Source: Clostridium sp. SY8519 (GTDB lineage: Bacteria; Bacillota; Clostridia; Lachnospirales; Lachnospiraceae). Taken from it: a stretch of 64,000 nucleotides of DNA. Below, one piece after another: positions 30,932 through 40,361 of this stretch. The notes below the pieces were generated by a model. That model did not search any database and had not been told where the DNA came from. It was given only the letters and a program-made list of their open reading frames with translations. Made by a program: the position numbers and the translations under genes. Within the stretch, counting starts at the first letter, position 1. Each line of letters starts with the position of its first letter. The stretch spans positions 492,501-556,500 of the forward strand of contig NC_015737.1 of assembly GCF_000270305.1 (NCBI RefSeq). Direction: 5' to 3'.

Positions 30932-32509
30932 TTATTCAAATTCAATCGTCCCCGGCGGCTTCGAGGTCAGATCATAAAATACCCGATTGACTCCCTTTAC
31001 CTCATTAATGATCCGGTTCATGACTTTATCCAGCACGTCATACGGAATTCTGGAAATCTCCGCCGTCATAAAATCCACCGTACGGACTGCACGCAATGCC
31101 ACCGCGTAGTCATAGGTACGCTCATCCCCCATGACACCCACGGAACGCATATTGGTCAGCGCGGCAAAATACTGATCCGGCTTCCAGGGCGCCTCCTGGC
31201 CGGAATGCATGCGGGCATAATTTTCTGCCGCGTGATCCACCACTTCCCGGTAAATCGCGTCCGCTTCCTGCACAATACGCACCTTTTCCGCCGTCACGTC
31301 TCCGATGATGCGGATGCCCAGTCCGGGTCCCGGGAACGGCTGACGATAAACCAGATATTCCGGAAGGCCAAGCTCCAGACCGGCTCTGCGGACTTCATCC
31401 TTAAACAGGTCTCGTAAAGGCTCGATGATTTCCTTGAAATCGACATAATCCGGCAGACCGCCGACATTATGATGGGATTTGATCACAGCGGATTCTCCGC
31501 CCAGACCGCTCTCCACCACATCCGGATAGATGGTGCCCTGTACCAGATAGTCGACAGCGCCGATTTTTTTCGCTTCTTCTTCAAATACGCGGATAAATTC
31601 TTCGCCGATAATCTTTCGTTTTTTCTCCGGTTCTGTTACGCCTGCAAGTTTTTCATAAAACCGGTTCTGGGCATTGACACGGATGAAATTCAGGTCATAG
31701 GGTCCATTGGGGCCGAATACGGATTCCACCTGATCCCCTTCATCCTTACGCAGCAGGCCGTGGTCCACAAATACGCAGGTCAGCTGACTGCCCACTGCCT
31801 TTGCCATCAGTACCGCTGCCACAGAGGAATCCACGCCGCCGGATAATGCCAGAAGCACCTTTCCGCTGTCGACTTTTTCCCGGATCTGCTGAATGGTGGT
31901 TTCCACAAAGGACCCGATCTGCCAGTCGCCTGCGCAGCCGCAGATTCTGGAAACAAAGTTTCCAAGCATTCTGCTTCCTTCCGGTGTGTGAAGCACTTCC
32001 GGATGGAACTGAATTCCGTAAAGTTTTCTCTCTGTATCCTGTACAGCTGCTGCCGGACAGTTTTTGGTAGCGGCAATCACTTCAAAACCGGGCGCTGTCT
32101 TTGAAATATAGTCAAAATGGCTCATCCAGCAGGTCGTCTCTTCCGGCACGCCGGCAAACAGCTGCGCGGACGTATCCACCCGCAGGTCGGTCCTGCCGTA
32201 TTCCTGCGCTTCCGCACGCTTCACTTCGCCGCCTAAAATATGCTGCATCAGCTGCGCGCCGTAGCACAGTCCCAATACCGGGATCCCCAGTTCAAACAGT
32301 TCTCTGGAACAGCTTGCGGCTCCCGGCGCGTAACAGCTGTCCGGGCCTCCGGTAAGGATGATTCCCTTTGGATTCATTTGTTTTATTTTTTCGATGTCGG
32401 TCCGATAGGAATAAATCTCGCAATAGACATGATTCTCACGGACACGGCGCGCAACCAGCTGATTATACTGGCCGCCAAAGTCAATGACTATGACTAATTC
32501 TCTTGCCAC
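30932..32509 (-). CDS. guaA: GMP synthase (glutamine-hydrolysing)
   Basis: Converts XMP to GMP with glutamine and ATP. The start is GTG 32509, giving 525 residues; GGGAGG lies nine bases upstream and the protein then begins [18 protein letters not shown] as the family does, while the longer frame adds a non-family head. Seen: glutamine amidotransferase domain with GLCYGAQLM nucleophile cysteine and FHPEV histidine-glutamate, the ATP pyrophosphatase P-loop [15 protein letters not shown], and the dimerisation domain ending KPPGTIEFE. It has its own promoter and a terminator, so it is a single-gene unit despite following malic enzyme. Confidence 0.97.
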   Translation of the reverse strand: MARELVIVIDFGGQYNQLVARRVRENHVYCEIYSYRTDIEKIKQMNPKGIILTGGPDSCYAPGAASCSRELFELGIPVLGLCYGAQLMQHILGGEVKRAEAQEYGRTDLRVDTSAQLFAGVPEETTCWMSHFDYISKTAPGFEVIAATKNCPAAAVQDTERKLYGIQFHPEVLHTPEGSRMLGNFVSRICGCAGDWQIGSFVETTIQQIREKVDSGKVLLALSGGVDSSVAAVLMAKAVGSQLTCVFVDHGLLRKDEGDQVESVFGPNGPYDLNFIRVNAQNRFYEKLAGVTEPEKKRKIIGEEFIRVFEEEAKKIGAVDYLVQGTIYPDVVESGLGGESAVIKSHHNVGGLPDYVDFKEIIEPLRDLFKDEVRRAGLELGLPEYLVYRQPFPGPGLGIRIIGDVTAEKVRIVQEADAIYREVVDHAAENYARMHSGQEAPWKPDQYFAALTNMRSVGVMGDERTYDYAVALRAVRTVDFMTAEISRIPYDVLDKVMNRIINEVKGVNRVFYDLTSKPPGTIEFE

Positions 32510-32570
32510 CTGTGTTCCTCCCGCTTCTGCAGAACTCAATCTGCGGATATATTTTGATTTTTGTAAATAC

Positions 32571-32598
32571 AGTGTACCGTATCCCGGATTTTTGTCAA
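32571..32598 (-). promoter_or_regulatory. Promoter of guaA
   Basis: On the minus strand TTGACA (32598-32593) and TACACT (32576-32571) are 16 bases apart, about 62 bases upstream of the GTG start. No guanine riboswitch pattern is seen in the short leader. Confidence 0.65.
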
Positions 32599-32672
32599 CT
32601 GTCTCTTCCTGTCCGCCAGAAAAGACTCCCGGCCCCGCAGACACGACTGCCGGACCGGCATATCCTTCGGCT

Positions 32673-33842
32673 CTAAATCCGGGCTGCCCCGCTCTCCCTG
32701 GCCGCCTGAGCCACTGCTTCTGCAACCGCCTTTCCTACACGCGGGTCAAAAGCCTTCGGTATGATATAGGTTTCACTGCGTTCCTCATCGGTAATCAGAC
32801 CGGCAATCGCGCGGGCAGCTGCCAGTTTCATCTCTTCATTGATCTCTCTGGCCCGCACATCCAGGGCACCGCGGAAGATTCCCGGAAATACCAGCACGTT
32901 GTTGATCTGATTCTCAAAATCCGAACGGCCGGTGCCGATCACCCGCACGCCGGCTTCTTTTGCCACATCCGGCATAATTTCCGGCACCGGATTGGCCATG
33001 GAGAATACGATGGCGTCCGAATTCATGGAAGCGGCCATTTCTGCAGTTACCGCGCCCGGCGCGGATACGCCGATGAACACATCGGCGCCTTTCATGGCGT
33101 CTGCCAGTGTTCCCTGCCGGTTTTCCGGATTGGTCAGGCGGGCGATCTCTTCTTTGGCAGGATTCAGATGATCCCGGCCCTCATAGATGATGCCGGATCG
33201 GTCACACATGCAGATATTGCGGAAACCGTCGCGAAGCAGCAGTTTGCAGATGGCAATACCCGCGGAACCGGCGCCGTTCATAACGATCTTTACTTCTTTG
33301 CCTTTGCCGGTTACTTTCAGCGCGTTGATCAGTGCCGCCAGAACCACAACCGCCGTGCCGTGCTGATCATCGTGGAATACCGGTATGTCACAGATTTTCT
33401 TTAATTTTTCTTCGATTTCAAAGCACCGGGGCGCCGCGATATCCTCCAGGTTGATGCCGCCGAAGCTGCCGGAAATCAGGTAAATGGTGCGGACGATTTC
33501 GTCCACATCCTTGGAACGAATGCACAGCGGAATTGCGTCCACATCGGCAAATGCTTTAAAAAGTACTGCCTTTCCTTCCATAACCGGCATCCCTGCCTCC
33601 GGCCCGATATCTCCAAGTCCGAGAATAGCCGTGCCGTCTGTCACTACCAGACAGGTATTCCATCGTCTGGTCAGTTCGAAGGATTTATTATAGTCTTTCT
33701 GAATTTCCAGACAGGGCTGGGCCACGCCCGGCGTATAAGCCAGGCTCAGGTCTTTGGCATTTTCCACCTTTACCCGGGGAAGAATCTCGAATTTTCCTTT
33801 TTTTTCAGCATGAAGCTGTAAGCTCTCTTCTGCGATTGTCAT
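32673..33842 (-). CDS. NAD(P)-dependent malic enzyme
   Basis: Decarboxylates malate to pyruvate. A 389-residue short-form bacterial enzyme with [13 protein letters not shown], the [15 protein letters not shown] block, [13 protein letters not shown], the metal-site [15 protein letters not shown] and the cofactor fold [15 protein letters not shown]. It lacks the phosphotransacetylase-like tail of long forms. It follows a 2-hydroxyacid dehydrogenase gene by 81 bases on the same strand. Which cofactor it prefers is not clear from sequence. Its neighbours also act on C3-C4 hydroxy and keto acids. Confidence 0.95.
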   Translation of the reverse strand: MTIAEESLQLHAEKKGKFEILPRVKVENAKDLSLAYTPGVAQPCLEIQKDYNKSFELTRRWNTCLVVTDGTAILGLGDIGPEAGMPVMEGKAVLFKAFADVDAIPLCIRSKDVDEIVRTIYLISGSFGGINLEDIAAPRCFEIEEKLKKICDIPVFHDDQHGTAVVVLAALINALKVTGKGKEVKIVMNGAGSAGIAICKLLLRDGFRNICMCDRSGIIYEGRDHLNPAKEEIARLTNPENRQGTLADAMKGADVFIGVSAPGAVTAEMAASMNSDAIVFSMANPVPEIMPDVAKEAGVRVIGTGRSDFENQINNVLVFPGIFRGALDVRAREINEEMKLAAARAIAGLITDEERSETYIIPKAFDPRVGKAVAEAVAQAARESGAARI

Positions 33843-33923
33843 TGCGTTCTGCTGTCCTTTCTGCTTGTTTCACCGCGTTTCTGACTGCTTCGCGATGGTT
33901 TTCCAGTTTCACAGTGTTCTGAC

Positions 33924-34871
33924 TTATTTTACGATATTCTGCGGAGTTCCCGCCAGATACCGGGCAATATTCTCAAAAACAATGTGCGCCCGTTTCACCA
34001 TGGCTTCCTTTGAGGCAAACGCGACATGGGGCGTCACAATGGTATGCTTGGCGGTCAGCAGCGGATGATCTTCGGGAATCGGCGGTTCCATCTCAAAGAC
34101 ATCGATGCAGGCGCCTGCGATTCTGTCCTGATTCAGCGCGTCCGCCAGTGCCTGGCTGTCCAGAACCGGTCCTCTGGCCAGGTTGATCAGGATGGCATTT
34201 TTCTTCATGCGGGCAATCTGCTCCGCGCTGATCATTCCTTTGGTTTCCGCATTATTCGGCATGTGCAGGGAAATAATATCCGACGTGCGCATGACTTCTT
34301 CCAGACTCATATAGGTAATATACGGAATATCTTTCACCGTACGGCTGTAGGCCACCACTTCACAGCCAAAGGCGTCCGCGATTTTCGCCACGCGGGTACC
34401 GATGGCGCCGGTTCCGATAATACCGAACCGTTTTCCCTCCAGTTCATGGCCGATCAGGCCGTCCTTGGTTCCGCCGTGCCGGACTGCCTCATCACAGGCT
34501 GCAATGTTGCGCATCAGCGAGATCAGCATGCCGAAGACCAGATCCGATACACAGGCTGTGGAATATCCTGCGCAGTTATTGACCATGATTCCCCGGTCCC
34601 TGCAGGCATCCATCGCCACATGATCCACTCCGGTAAATGCGATGTCCAGCAGCTTACAGTTCTGAAAGCCGCGGATTGCCTCATCGGTCAGCGGAATATT
34701 GGTGTCTACCACTGCTTCCGCGTCTGCCGCCCGGGCAATCTGCTCCTGAGGATCCGCGGTGACGGTATCATAGTAAATGACTTCTGCGTCTGCTCCCAGA
34801 TGTTCCTCCGCAATGGCATACACCTGTTCTTTCGGAATACCCAGCGGTTCGATAATTGCTGTTTTCATCAT
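33924..34871 (-). CDS. D-isomer-specific 2-hydroxyacid dehydrogenase
   Basis: A 315-residue NAD-dependent dehydrogenase. The cofactor domain has FGIIGTGAIGTRVAKIADAFG, and the catalytic trio is in NLARGPV (Arg), DVFEMEPPIP (Glu) and VTPHVAF (His). It reduces a 2-keto acid to a D-2-hydroxy acid or does the reverse; the substrate (glycerate, lactate, phosphoglycerate-like) is not clear. Ten residues differ from serA-type in lacking a regulatory ACT domain. It lies between a nitrilase-family gene and malic enzyme, probably in one operon. Confidence 0.9.
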   Translation of the reverse strand: MMKTAIIEPLGIPKEQVYAIAEEHLGADAEVIYYDTVTADPQEQIARAADAEAVVDTNIPLTDEAIRGFQNCKLLDIAFTGVDHVAMDACRDRGIMVNNCAGYSTACVSDLVFGMLISLMRNIAACDEAVRHGGTKDGLIGHELEGKRFGIIGTGAIGTRVAKIADAFGCEVVAYSRTVKDIPYITYMSLEEVMRTSDIISLHMPNNAETKGMISAEQIARMKKNAILINLARGPVLDSQALADALNQDRIAGACIDVFEMEPPIPEDHPLLTAKHTIVTPHVAFASKEAMVKRAHIVFENIARYLAGTPQNIVK

Positions 34872-34920
34872 ACCCTCTCCTTACTCTTTGCTGTAAAAAT
34901 GTAACTATATATCTGTCTGT

Positions 34921-35757
34921 CTAAAAACGCCGGATCCGGCTGCTGTCCAGATGATAAATATCTTCTCTGCGGTTTTTCAGAGAAGGAATCTGTCCACGCA
35001 CCCGCGCCACCCGGTCGGGATCAATCTCTGCCACGGCAAATCCTACCCCTTCCCCCACTTCCGCCAGGATGTTTCCCCAGGGATCAATGATCATAGAATG
35101 CCCGTAGGATGTCATATCCGGTTTTTTCCCCCACTGATCCGCTGCGATCACATAGACGCCGTTCTCAATCGCTCTTGCCCGCAGCAGGACTTCCCAGTGG
35201 TCCTTGCCTGTGTTTTTGGTAAAATTGGCCGGTACCAGAATGATTTTGGCGCCTTTGAGCGCAAGCAGCCGGTACAGTTCCGGAAAACGCAGGTCATAGC
35301 AGATGGAAAACCCCAGACAGCCGAGATCTCTGGTATCTGCCAGCACCACCTCGTCTCCCACCGTTCTGGTGTCGGACTCTTTCCAGGCAAGTCCGTCACT
35401 TAACGTCACATCAAAAGGATGCAGCTTGCTGTACCGGGCCGCGATCCTTCCCCTGGGATCAACCAGCAGCGAAGTGTTTTTCGGTTTGCCGCTGTCACTG
35501 CGTTCCGCCAGGCTGCCGGCCAGGATCCAGATCTGTCTTTTGACGGCTTCCTGACAGAAAAACCGCGAAGTCTCTCCCGGTATGCTTTCCGCATGGGCCC
35601 GGCTGTTTTCACCGATATAGTTCACATTTTCCGGAAACACAGCCAGCTGAACCCCCTGTGCGCACACCGCGTCCAGCAGCAGACCGGCCTGTTCCAGATT
35701 CTCACTGACGCTGTCCTGCGTATCCATCTGGCAGACAGCCGCCTTGAATTTCTCCAT
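34921..35757 (-). CDS. Carbon-nitrogen hydrolase (Nit-family, omega-amidase-like)
   Basis: A 278-residue nitrilase-superfamily amidase. ATG 35757 is chosen because AGGAGAGG precedes it and the protein then starts with the family's KAAVCQMD; an upstream frame adds 57 non-family residues. The catalytic glutamate is in FPENVNYIGE, the lysine in YSKLHPFDV, and the cysteine in GFSICYDLRFPEL. The NPTYxS-free, Nit2-like pattern suggests hydrolysis of omega-amides such as alpha-ketoglutaramate or deaminated glutathione. It is first in the nit, hydroxyacid dehydrogenase, malic enzyme group and is divergent from the Ldh-2-family gene. Confidence 0.9.
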   Translation of the reverse strand: MEKFKAAVCQMDTQDSVSENLEQAGLLLDAVCAQGVQLAVFPENVNYIGENSRAHAESIPGETSRFFCQEAVKRQIWILAGSLAERSDSGKPKNTSLLVDPRGRIAARYSKLHPFDVTLSDGLAWKESDTRTVGDEVVLADTRDLGCLGFSICYDLRFPELYRLLALKGAKIILVPANFTKNTGKDHWEVLLRARAIENGVYVIAADQWGKKPDMTSYGHSMIIDPWGNILAEVGEGVGFAVAEIDPDRVARVRGQIPSLKNRREDIYHLDSSRIRRF

Positions 35758-36023
35758 AGTAGCCTCTCCTATCTGCCGGCCGGCATCTGCCCGTCCGGCT
35801 TTCCGATCATATGCTGTTAGTATAGCATGATTTCCATTGTATCTACAAGAATACAGATCCTTCCTTTTTCCCGTCCGGCATGGCCTTTCCTCTTCTCCCG
35901 CCTGCTCCCTGTCCGTTTCGGAATACATCCGGAAAAAAACATTGCCCCGCTTTACTTCACTACAGTGCCATGATAAAATTGTATACGATTGATCTGAGGA
36001 AAAGAAAAGGAGGCATATTTCTC
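35758..36023. promoter_or_regulatory. Divergent promoter region between the Nit-family and malate/lactate dehydrogenase genes
   Basis: A 266-base gap. For the plus strand a TTCACT...TAAAAT pair lies near 35955-35980, and GAAAAGGAGG precedes the gene. No clear operator was found. Confidence 0.35.
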
Positions 36024-37154
36024 ATGGCACATGTCAAAATCAAAGCAGAGACCATGGATGCATTCTGTATGGATGTATTCACCCGTTTCGGATTTTCCAA
36101 AGAGGACAGCCGCACCATTACAGATGTTTTGCTGCTCTCAGATATCTACGGTATTGAATCCCACGGCGCCCAGCGTCTGGTCCGCTATCACAAGGGCATT
36201 CAGAGCGGTATGATCAAGGTAGACGCCAAACCGGAAATCGTATTCGAAACCCCGGTATCTGCCGTAGTGGACGGCCACGAAGGCATGGGACAGCTCAACG
36301 GCCGCTTCTGCATGGAACTTGCCATTCAAAAAGCAAAAACCACCGGTACCGGAATCGTTACCTGCCGGGAATCCAACCATTACGGCATTGCGGGATATTA
36401 TGCGAAAATGGCCTGCGACCAGGGACTGATCGGCATCAGTTCCACCAACAGTGAAGCCATCGTCGTTCCTACCTTTGGCAGAAAAGCCATGTTAGGCACC
36501 AATCCCATCGCCATCTCCATGCCCGCGGATCCCTATCCCTTCTTTTTTGACGCGGCTACCAGTGTAGTGACCCGCGGAAAATTTGAAATGTACAACAAAG
36601 CGGAAAAACCGGTGCCGGACTGCTGGGGTGCGGATGAGAACGGCCATCCCTGCACGGATGCCGGCCATGTGCTTGCCAATATCAAAGCAAAAGCCGGCGG
36701 CGGGATCCTTCCTCTGGGCGGCGCGGAAGAACTGACCGGAAGCCATAAAGGCTATGGATATGCCATGATTGCCGAAATCTTCACCTCGATTCTGTCCATG
36801 GGCATGACGTCGCCTCACAATCTGGTAGATAATCACGGCGGCACCTGCCACTGCTTTATCGCCATCGATCCGAAGATCTTCGGTGACGCGGAAGCCATCA
36901 AAAAGCATCTGTCCGAGTTTCTGACCGAGCTCAGGGAATCTCCGAAAGCCCTCGGAAAGGAACGGATCTACACCCATGGCGAAAAGGAAATCCTTGCCAC
37001 TGCTGACCGGAAAGCAAACGGCATTGATGTGGATGTCAAGACACTGGAAGAAATGAAGGACTGCGCTGCCTACGTCGGCGCGGACTTTGACCGGTACTTC
37101 GGAGATCTGGGTATCAACGTTCAGTTCCACCCGGAAGAACACACCCAGTATTAA
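36024..37154 (+). CDS. Malate/L-lactate/ureidoglycolate dehydrogenase family oxidoreductase
   Basis: A 376-residue Ldh_2-family protein from ATG 36024, which has AAAGGAGG ten bases upstream; the frame to 35880 adds a non-family head. Seen: SDIYGIESHGAQRLVRYHKGI, SNHYGIAGYYAKMA, GTNPIAISMP and GGAEELTGSHKGYGYAMI, all family blocks. These NAD(P)-dependent enzymes interconvert 2-keto acids and L-2-hydroxy acids (malate, lactate, sulfolactate, ureidoglycolate). The neighbouring malic enzyme and D-hydroxyacid dehydrogenase suggest malate or a related acid, without proof. Confidence 0.9.
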   Translation: MAHVKIKAETMDAFCMDVFTRFGFSKEDSRTITDVLLLSDIYGIESHGAQRLVRYHKGIQSGMIKVDAKPEIVFETPVSAVVDGHEGMGQLNGRFCMELAIQKAKTTGTGIVTCRESNHYGIAGYYAKMACDQGLIGISSTNSEAIVVPTFGRKAMLGTNPIAISMPADPYPFFFDAATSVVTRGKFEMYNKAEKPVPDCWGADENGHPCTDAGHVLANIKAKAGGGILPLGGAEELTGSHKGYGYAMIAEIFTSILSMGMTSPHNLVDNHGGTCHCFIAIDPKIFGDAEAIKKHLSEFLTELRESPKALGKERIYTHGEKEILATADRKANGIDVDVKTLEEMKDCAAYVGADFDRYFGDLGINVQFHPEEHTQY

Positions 37155-37182
37155 ATCTTTTTCCCGGTTTCCAGGTCTCCAG

Positions 37183-37240
37183 AAGACGAGGGAGCATGCA
37201 CCCATGCAGCGGTGTATGCTCCCTCGTCTTTCGTTTTTTT
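37183..37240. terminator. Bidirectional terminator between convergent genes
   Basis: Stem AAGACGAGGGAGCAT (37183-37197) / ATGCTCCCTCGTCTT (37216-37230), with inner CACC/GGTG pairing, followed by TCGTTTTTTT. It separates the plus-strand dehydrogenase from the histidine kinase gene. Confidence 0.88.
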
Positions 37241-37279
37241 GTATCTTTCCTTCGGTTTCTGTTCTTTCGTATCTTTAGC

Positions 37280-38611
37280 TCAAAACCTGCATACAAAAGA
37301 AATCATTCCTTCTTTCCATTCTGCCTCAATGGTTCCCTTATACTGGTGCACAATGCTCTCCGCCACCGAAAGCCCGATGCCGTATCCGCCTTTTTCCGTA
37401 TTATGAGACTGGTCTTCCCGGTAAAAACGGTCAAAAAACCGGCTGAAATCCACATTTTCTCCCTCTGCGTAGGAATTTGAAATAATCAGGCGGATATTTT
37501 TATCCTTTTTCCAGCCGATTCGCATATTGTTTCGGTTCAGCAAAGTCACCTGCACTTTTCCGCCGTCATCACAGTATTTAATAGCATTGTCAATCAGCAG
37601 AGAGGTCAGCTGCCGGACCTGGCTGGCATCTGCCCGGAACATCACCGCGTCATCCAGCTGAAGAACCAGTTCTTTCTGATCCTGTTTCGCCAGGGCGGAA
37701 AAAGGTTCCACGGTTTCCCGCACCAGCTCGGTCATATTCACATCCGTCACTTCCCCCACTTCCTGTTCTTCCGCCCGGGAAATCATCACCAAATTCTGGA
37801 TCAGGCCATCCATTCGATCGATCTGACGCCTGGTGGAACGGGTCCACTCATTTTCGCCGTTCATCATTTCCTCGACTTCCGTATTGGCGCGGATCACAGC
37901 CAGAGGCGTCTTCAGCTCATGGCTGGCATTGGTCAGGAACTGTTTCTGGCGTTTCATGTTTTCCAGTTCCGGACGAATAATCAGATCGGACAGCCGCAGC
38001 AGCAGAAGATAAGTCAGAAGAAGGCCGGCTCCGCAGATCAGGATGGTCAGAAAGATCAGGCGCGCTTCTGACTGCAGCTGGGAAGTGCAGTCCAGAAATA
38101 CCACGATCGTATTGCCCTCTTCATTGACCTGGCGCAGATAAAAGTAGACTCTGTGCCTGCCATAGGAAAATTTTCTTCTCAAAACCTTTTTTGCGTATTT
38201 TTCGGCAGTTTCACCGGTTACGCTGGCAATATGGCTGGTCTTTACCTTCTGCACCGTACCGTTTTTATCAAAGATCACGGCAAAATATCTGGCGGAATAG
38301 TGAAACTCGGAAGAAAAACTGTTGAGCCGGTTTTCTACCCGTGTTTCATTCTTTTCTTCATCCGACTCCTGGGAAGAAGAATTCCCGGTACTGCCGGAAT
38401 CACTGTTTTCTGCCTGATACGCGTCCGCGTCTTTTTTCAGTGTTCCGTTATTGTCCGCAATATAGCTCAGGGTCGAATAGATCAGCTGGCGGGAAGTGAC
38501 CACATTCGTCGTGTTGATCAGCGTTCCGATAAAAGCCATGACCAGAATTGCTGCCACGATGAACATTTTTATGAATTTTTTTCTTAATTTGCGAATGGTT
38601 CTCTCGTTCAT
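37280..38611 (-). CDS. Sensor histidine kinase with an unusual G1 box
   Basis: A 443-residue membrane kinase. Helix 1 is at about 16-34, an extracellular sensor with a Ser/Glu-rich insert (residues 60-95) and a PAS-like sheet lies at 40-180, helix 2 at 184-206. The phosphate-accepting histidine is H231 in SHELKTPLAV, the N box is LLIDNAIKY, and the G2 box GYGIGLSVAE. The expected G1 motif D-x-G-x-G is replaced by SNSYAEG, so ATP binding may be altered. Its partner is the response regulator encoded directly upstream. The signal is unknown. Confidence 0.9.
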   Translation of the reverse strand: MNERTIRKLRKKFIKMFIVAAILVMAFIGTLINTTNVVTSRQLIYSTLSYIADNNGTLKKDADAYQAENSDSGSTGNSSSQESDEEKNETRVENRLNSFSSEFHYSARYFAVIFDKNGTVQKVKTSHIASVTGETAEKYAKKVLRRKFSYGRHRVYFYLRQVNEEGNTIVVFLDCTSQLQSEARLIFLTILICGAGLLLTYLLLLRLSDLIIRPELENMKRQKQFLTNASHELKTPLAVIRANTEVEEMMNGENEWTRSTRRQIDRMDGLIQNLVMISRAEEQEVGEVTDVNMTELVRETVEPFSALAKQDQKELVLQLDDAVMFRADASQVRQLTSLLIDNAIKYCDDGGKVQVTLLNRNNMRIGWKKDKNIRLIISNSYAEGENVDFSRFFDRFYREDQSHNTEKGGYGIGLSVAESIVHQYKGTIEAEWKEGMISFVCRF

Positions 38612-38744
38612 CGGTCCTCCTCATTCTGATCCTGCTGACCGCCCGCAGAAGCCGGCCGCGTCCGCCTGCGGCTCCGGCCGCGTTGTTTCTACACTCCGAC
38701 CGCGTCCTTTCTGATGAATTCCGCCCTTGCCCTGCGGCTCCCGG

Positions 38745-39416
38745 TCAGGAAACTCTGATCAGCTGGAAACTGCCGCCTTTGCTGCCCGCAATCGTCAGTT
38801 CCGCATCGACGGAATCCAGCTTGCCCTTCAGGTAGGAAATATAAAGCCAGACCGTATCCTCCGTGGCATCCGGTTCATTGGCCCACACATGTTCCAGCAG
38901 GTATCCGGTATCCAGCTCCCTGTCCGGATTCATGATCAGTGTCTGCATCAGTTCAAATTCCTTAATGGACAGACGCACGGAATTGCGCGCTGTCATTTCA
39001 AAATTGTCCGCCCGCAGCTCCAGATTTGCGATCTGCATATCCCGCAGTGTGTATTCTTCCCGGCGGCGGGTCATGGATTTGACCCGGGCGATCAGTTCCT
39101 TCATGGCAAATGGCTTTGTCAGATAATCATCCGCCCCGGCATCCAGTCCGACTACCCGGTCATCGATTTCCGCTTTGGCGGTCAGCATGAGCACCGGCGT
39201 CAGAATGTTTGCGTTCCGCATCTCTGTCAGTACTTCCAGTCCTGTTTTTCCGGGCATCATAATATCCAGAATCACTCCGTCATAGACATTGGTGCGGATC
39301 CGCTCCATCGCTTCTTCGCCGTCATAGACAGGGTCCACTTCGTAACCGGAATGCTCCAGGACGACACAGACGGCCCTGCTCAGTTCTTTGGTATCTTCTG
39401 CAAATAACAGTTTCAT
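38745..39416 (-). CDS. OmpR-family response regulator
   Basis: A 223-residue regulator from ATG 39416 (AAAAGGAAA upstream). Receiver acidic pocket E7/D8, phosphoacceptor D51 in LDIMMPG, the TAK threonine motif and conserved K in TKPF are all present. The C-terminal winged helix (about 125-223) reads LSIKEFELMQTLI and DTVWLYISYLKGKL. It pairs with the histidine kinase 134 bases downstream and follows an alarmone synthetase gene by 42 bases. Confidence 0.93.
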   Translation of the reverse strand: MKLLFAEDTKELSRAVCVVLEHSGYEVDPVYDGEEAMERIRTNVYDGVILDIMMPGKTGLEVLTEMRNANILTPVLMLTAKAEIDDRVVGLDAGADDYLTKPFAMKELIARVKSMTRRREEYTLRDMQIANLELRADNFEMTARNSVRLSIKEFELMQTLIMNPDRELDTGYLLEHVWANEPDATEDTVWLYISYLKGKLDSVDAELTIAGSKGGSFQLIRVS

Positions 39417-39458
39417 ATCGGTTTCCTTTTGATCGTATCCTTTCCGAACCGGCACGCC

Positions 39459-40070
39459 TTACCGGCTGTCCGCATTCATAATCATATCCCGGATGGTCTG
39501 CATGGATACATCCGTGGATGCCAGTTCATCGGCACAGCGCTTCAGTTCCGCGCTGATCAGCTTCTCATTGTCCGGCACTTTTTTCTTGTACTTCATATGG
39601 TGCTCCAGCGCCGCCCAGGTATCCATGGAAATCGTCCGCAGCTGAATTTCCGCATAATACCCCCGCACCTGCAGAATCATGTGATAGCTGCGGTATCCGT
39701 TGGGTTTGGCGTGATGAATATAGTCTTTTTCCTCAATCAGTGTATACTCCGGTACGGTAAGCAGCCGGTCGCGCATGTCATAGACATCCTTTAAGAAGGC
39801 GCAAACGACGCGGATCCCGATGGCATCATGAATTTCCTGCAGGGCGGAAGCTTCCGTCTCCGGGAGCCCCTTTCTTCTGCATTTTTCCCGCATGCTGTCT
39901 TCACTTTTGATGCGCGAAAGACAGTGCTCTACCGGATCCGATCCCAGCTCTTTGCTCATTTCCGTGCGGAACTGCCCGATTTTTTCGAGTATTTCCTGCA
40001 TCACCGCTTCCATCTGCGGAAGGTGTGTGCCATAGATGCTGTTCGTTTCCGTATTTTCCGCTGAATCCAT
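39459..40070 (-). CDS. Small alarmone synthetase (RelA/SpoT nucleotidyltransferase domain)
   Basis: A 203-residue protein with only the synthetase domain: IGIRVVCAFLKDVYDMRD, NGYRSYHMILQ and the G-loop-side AEIQLRTISMDTWAALEHHMKYKK. Short enzymes of this kind (RelQ/RelP type) make (p)ppGpp or pGpp without a hydrolase domain. It lies first in a unit with a response regulator and kinase, so its level may follow the same signal. It has no obvious regulatory domain. A second, different synthetase is at 60002. Confidence 0.9.
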   Translation of the reverse strand: MDSAENTETNSIYGTHLPQMEAVMQEILEKIGQFRTEMSKELGSDPVEHCLSRIKSEDSMREKCRRKGLPETEASALQEIHDAIGIRVVCAFLKDVYDMRDRLLTVPEYTLIEEKDYIHHAKPNGYRSYHMILQVRGYYAEIQLRTISMDTWAALEHHMKYKKKVPDNEKLISAELKRCADELASTDVSMQTIRDMIMNADSR

Positions 40071-40303
40071 AAATCTGCTCCTTTTCTCAGGCTTATGGCT
40101 GACAGCTCCTGCCGGCTTTCATCCGGTCATCCTGTCAGCACACAAAGAGTATACCACAAAATACCTGCGCAGACCCTTTCTTCACACATTCTTCATGAAC
40201 TGTCGGTACTCCTGTTTTCTGCTTGTTCACCCGTTCTCCGTTTGCCCCGTCCACGCCCCGGCCGCACGTTCTGTCCTCCGGTACCTCCCGGAAAGAAAAA
40301 AAA

Positions 40304-40339
40304 CCGGAACCGCCGCACATTCGCGTGCTTCGGTTCCGG
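40304..40339 (-). terminator. Terminator after the purine/citrate synthase unit
   Basis: On the minus strand CCGGAACCG / CGGTTCCGG form a 9-bp stem, followed by eight T residues. The loop is GC-rich and partly paired. It ends the transcript that begins upstream of purE. The gap 40071-40361 holds nothing else. Confidence 0.85.
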
Positions 40340-40361
40340 GCAGGTTTTTCTGTCTGCTGTT

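Noticed and set aside
32510..32672. Guanine riboswitch before guaA
   Set aside because: No paired loops with the purine-riboswitch core pattern; the leader after the promoter is short.
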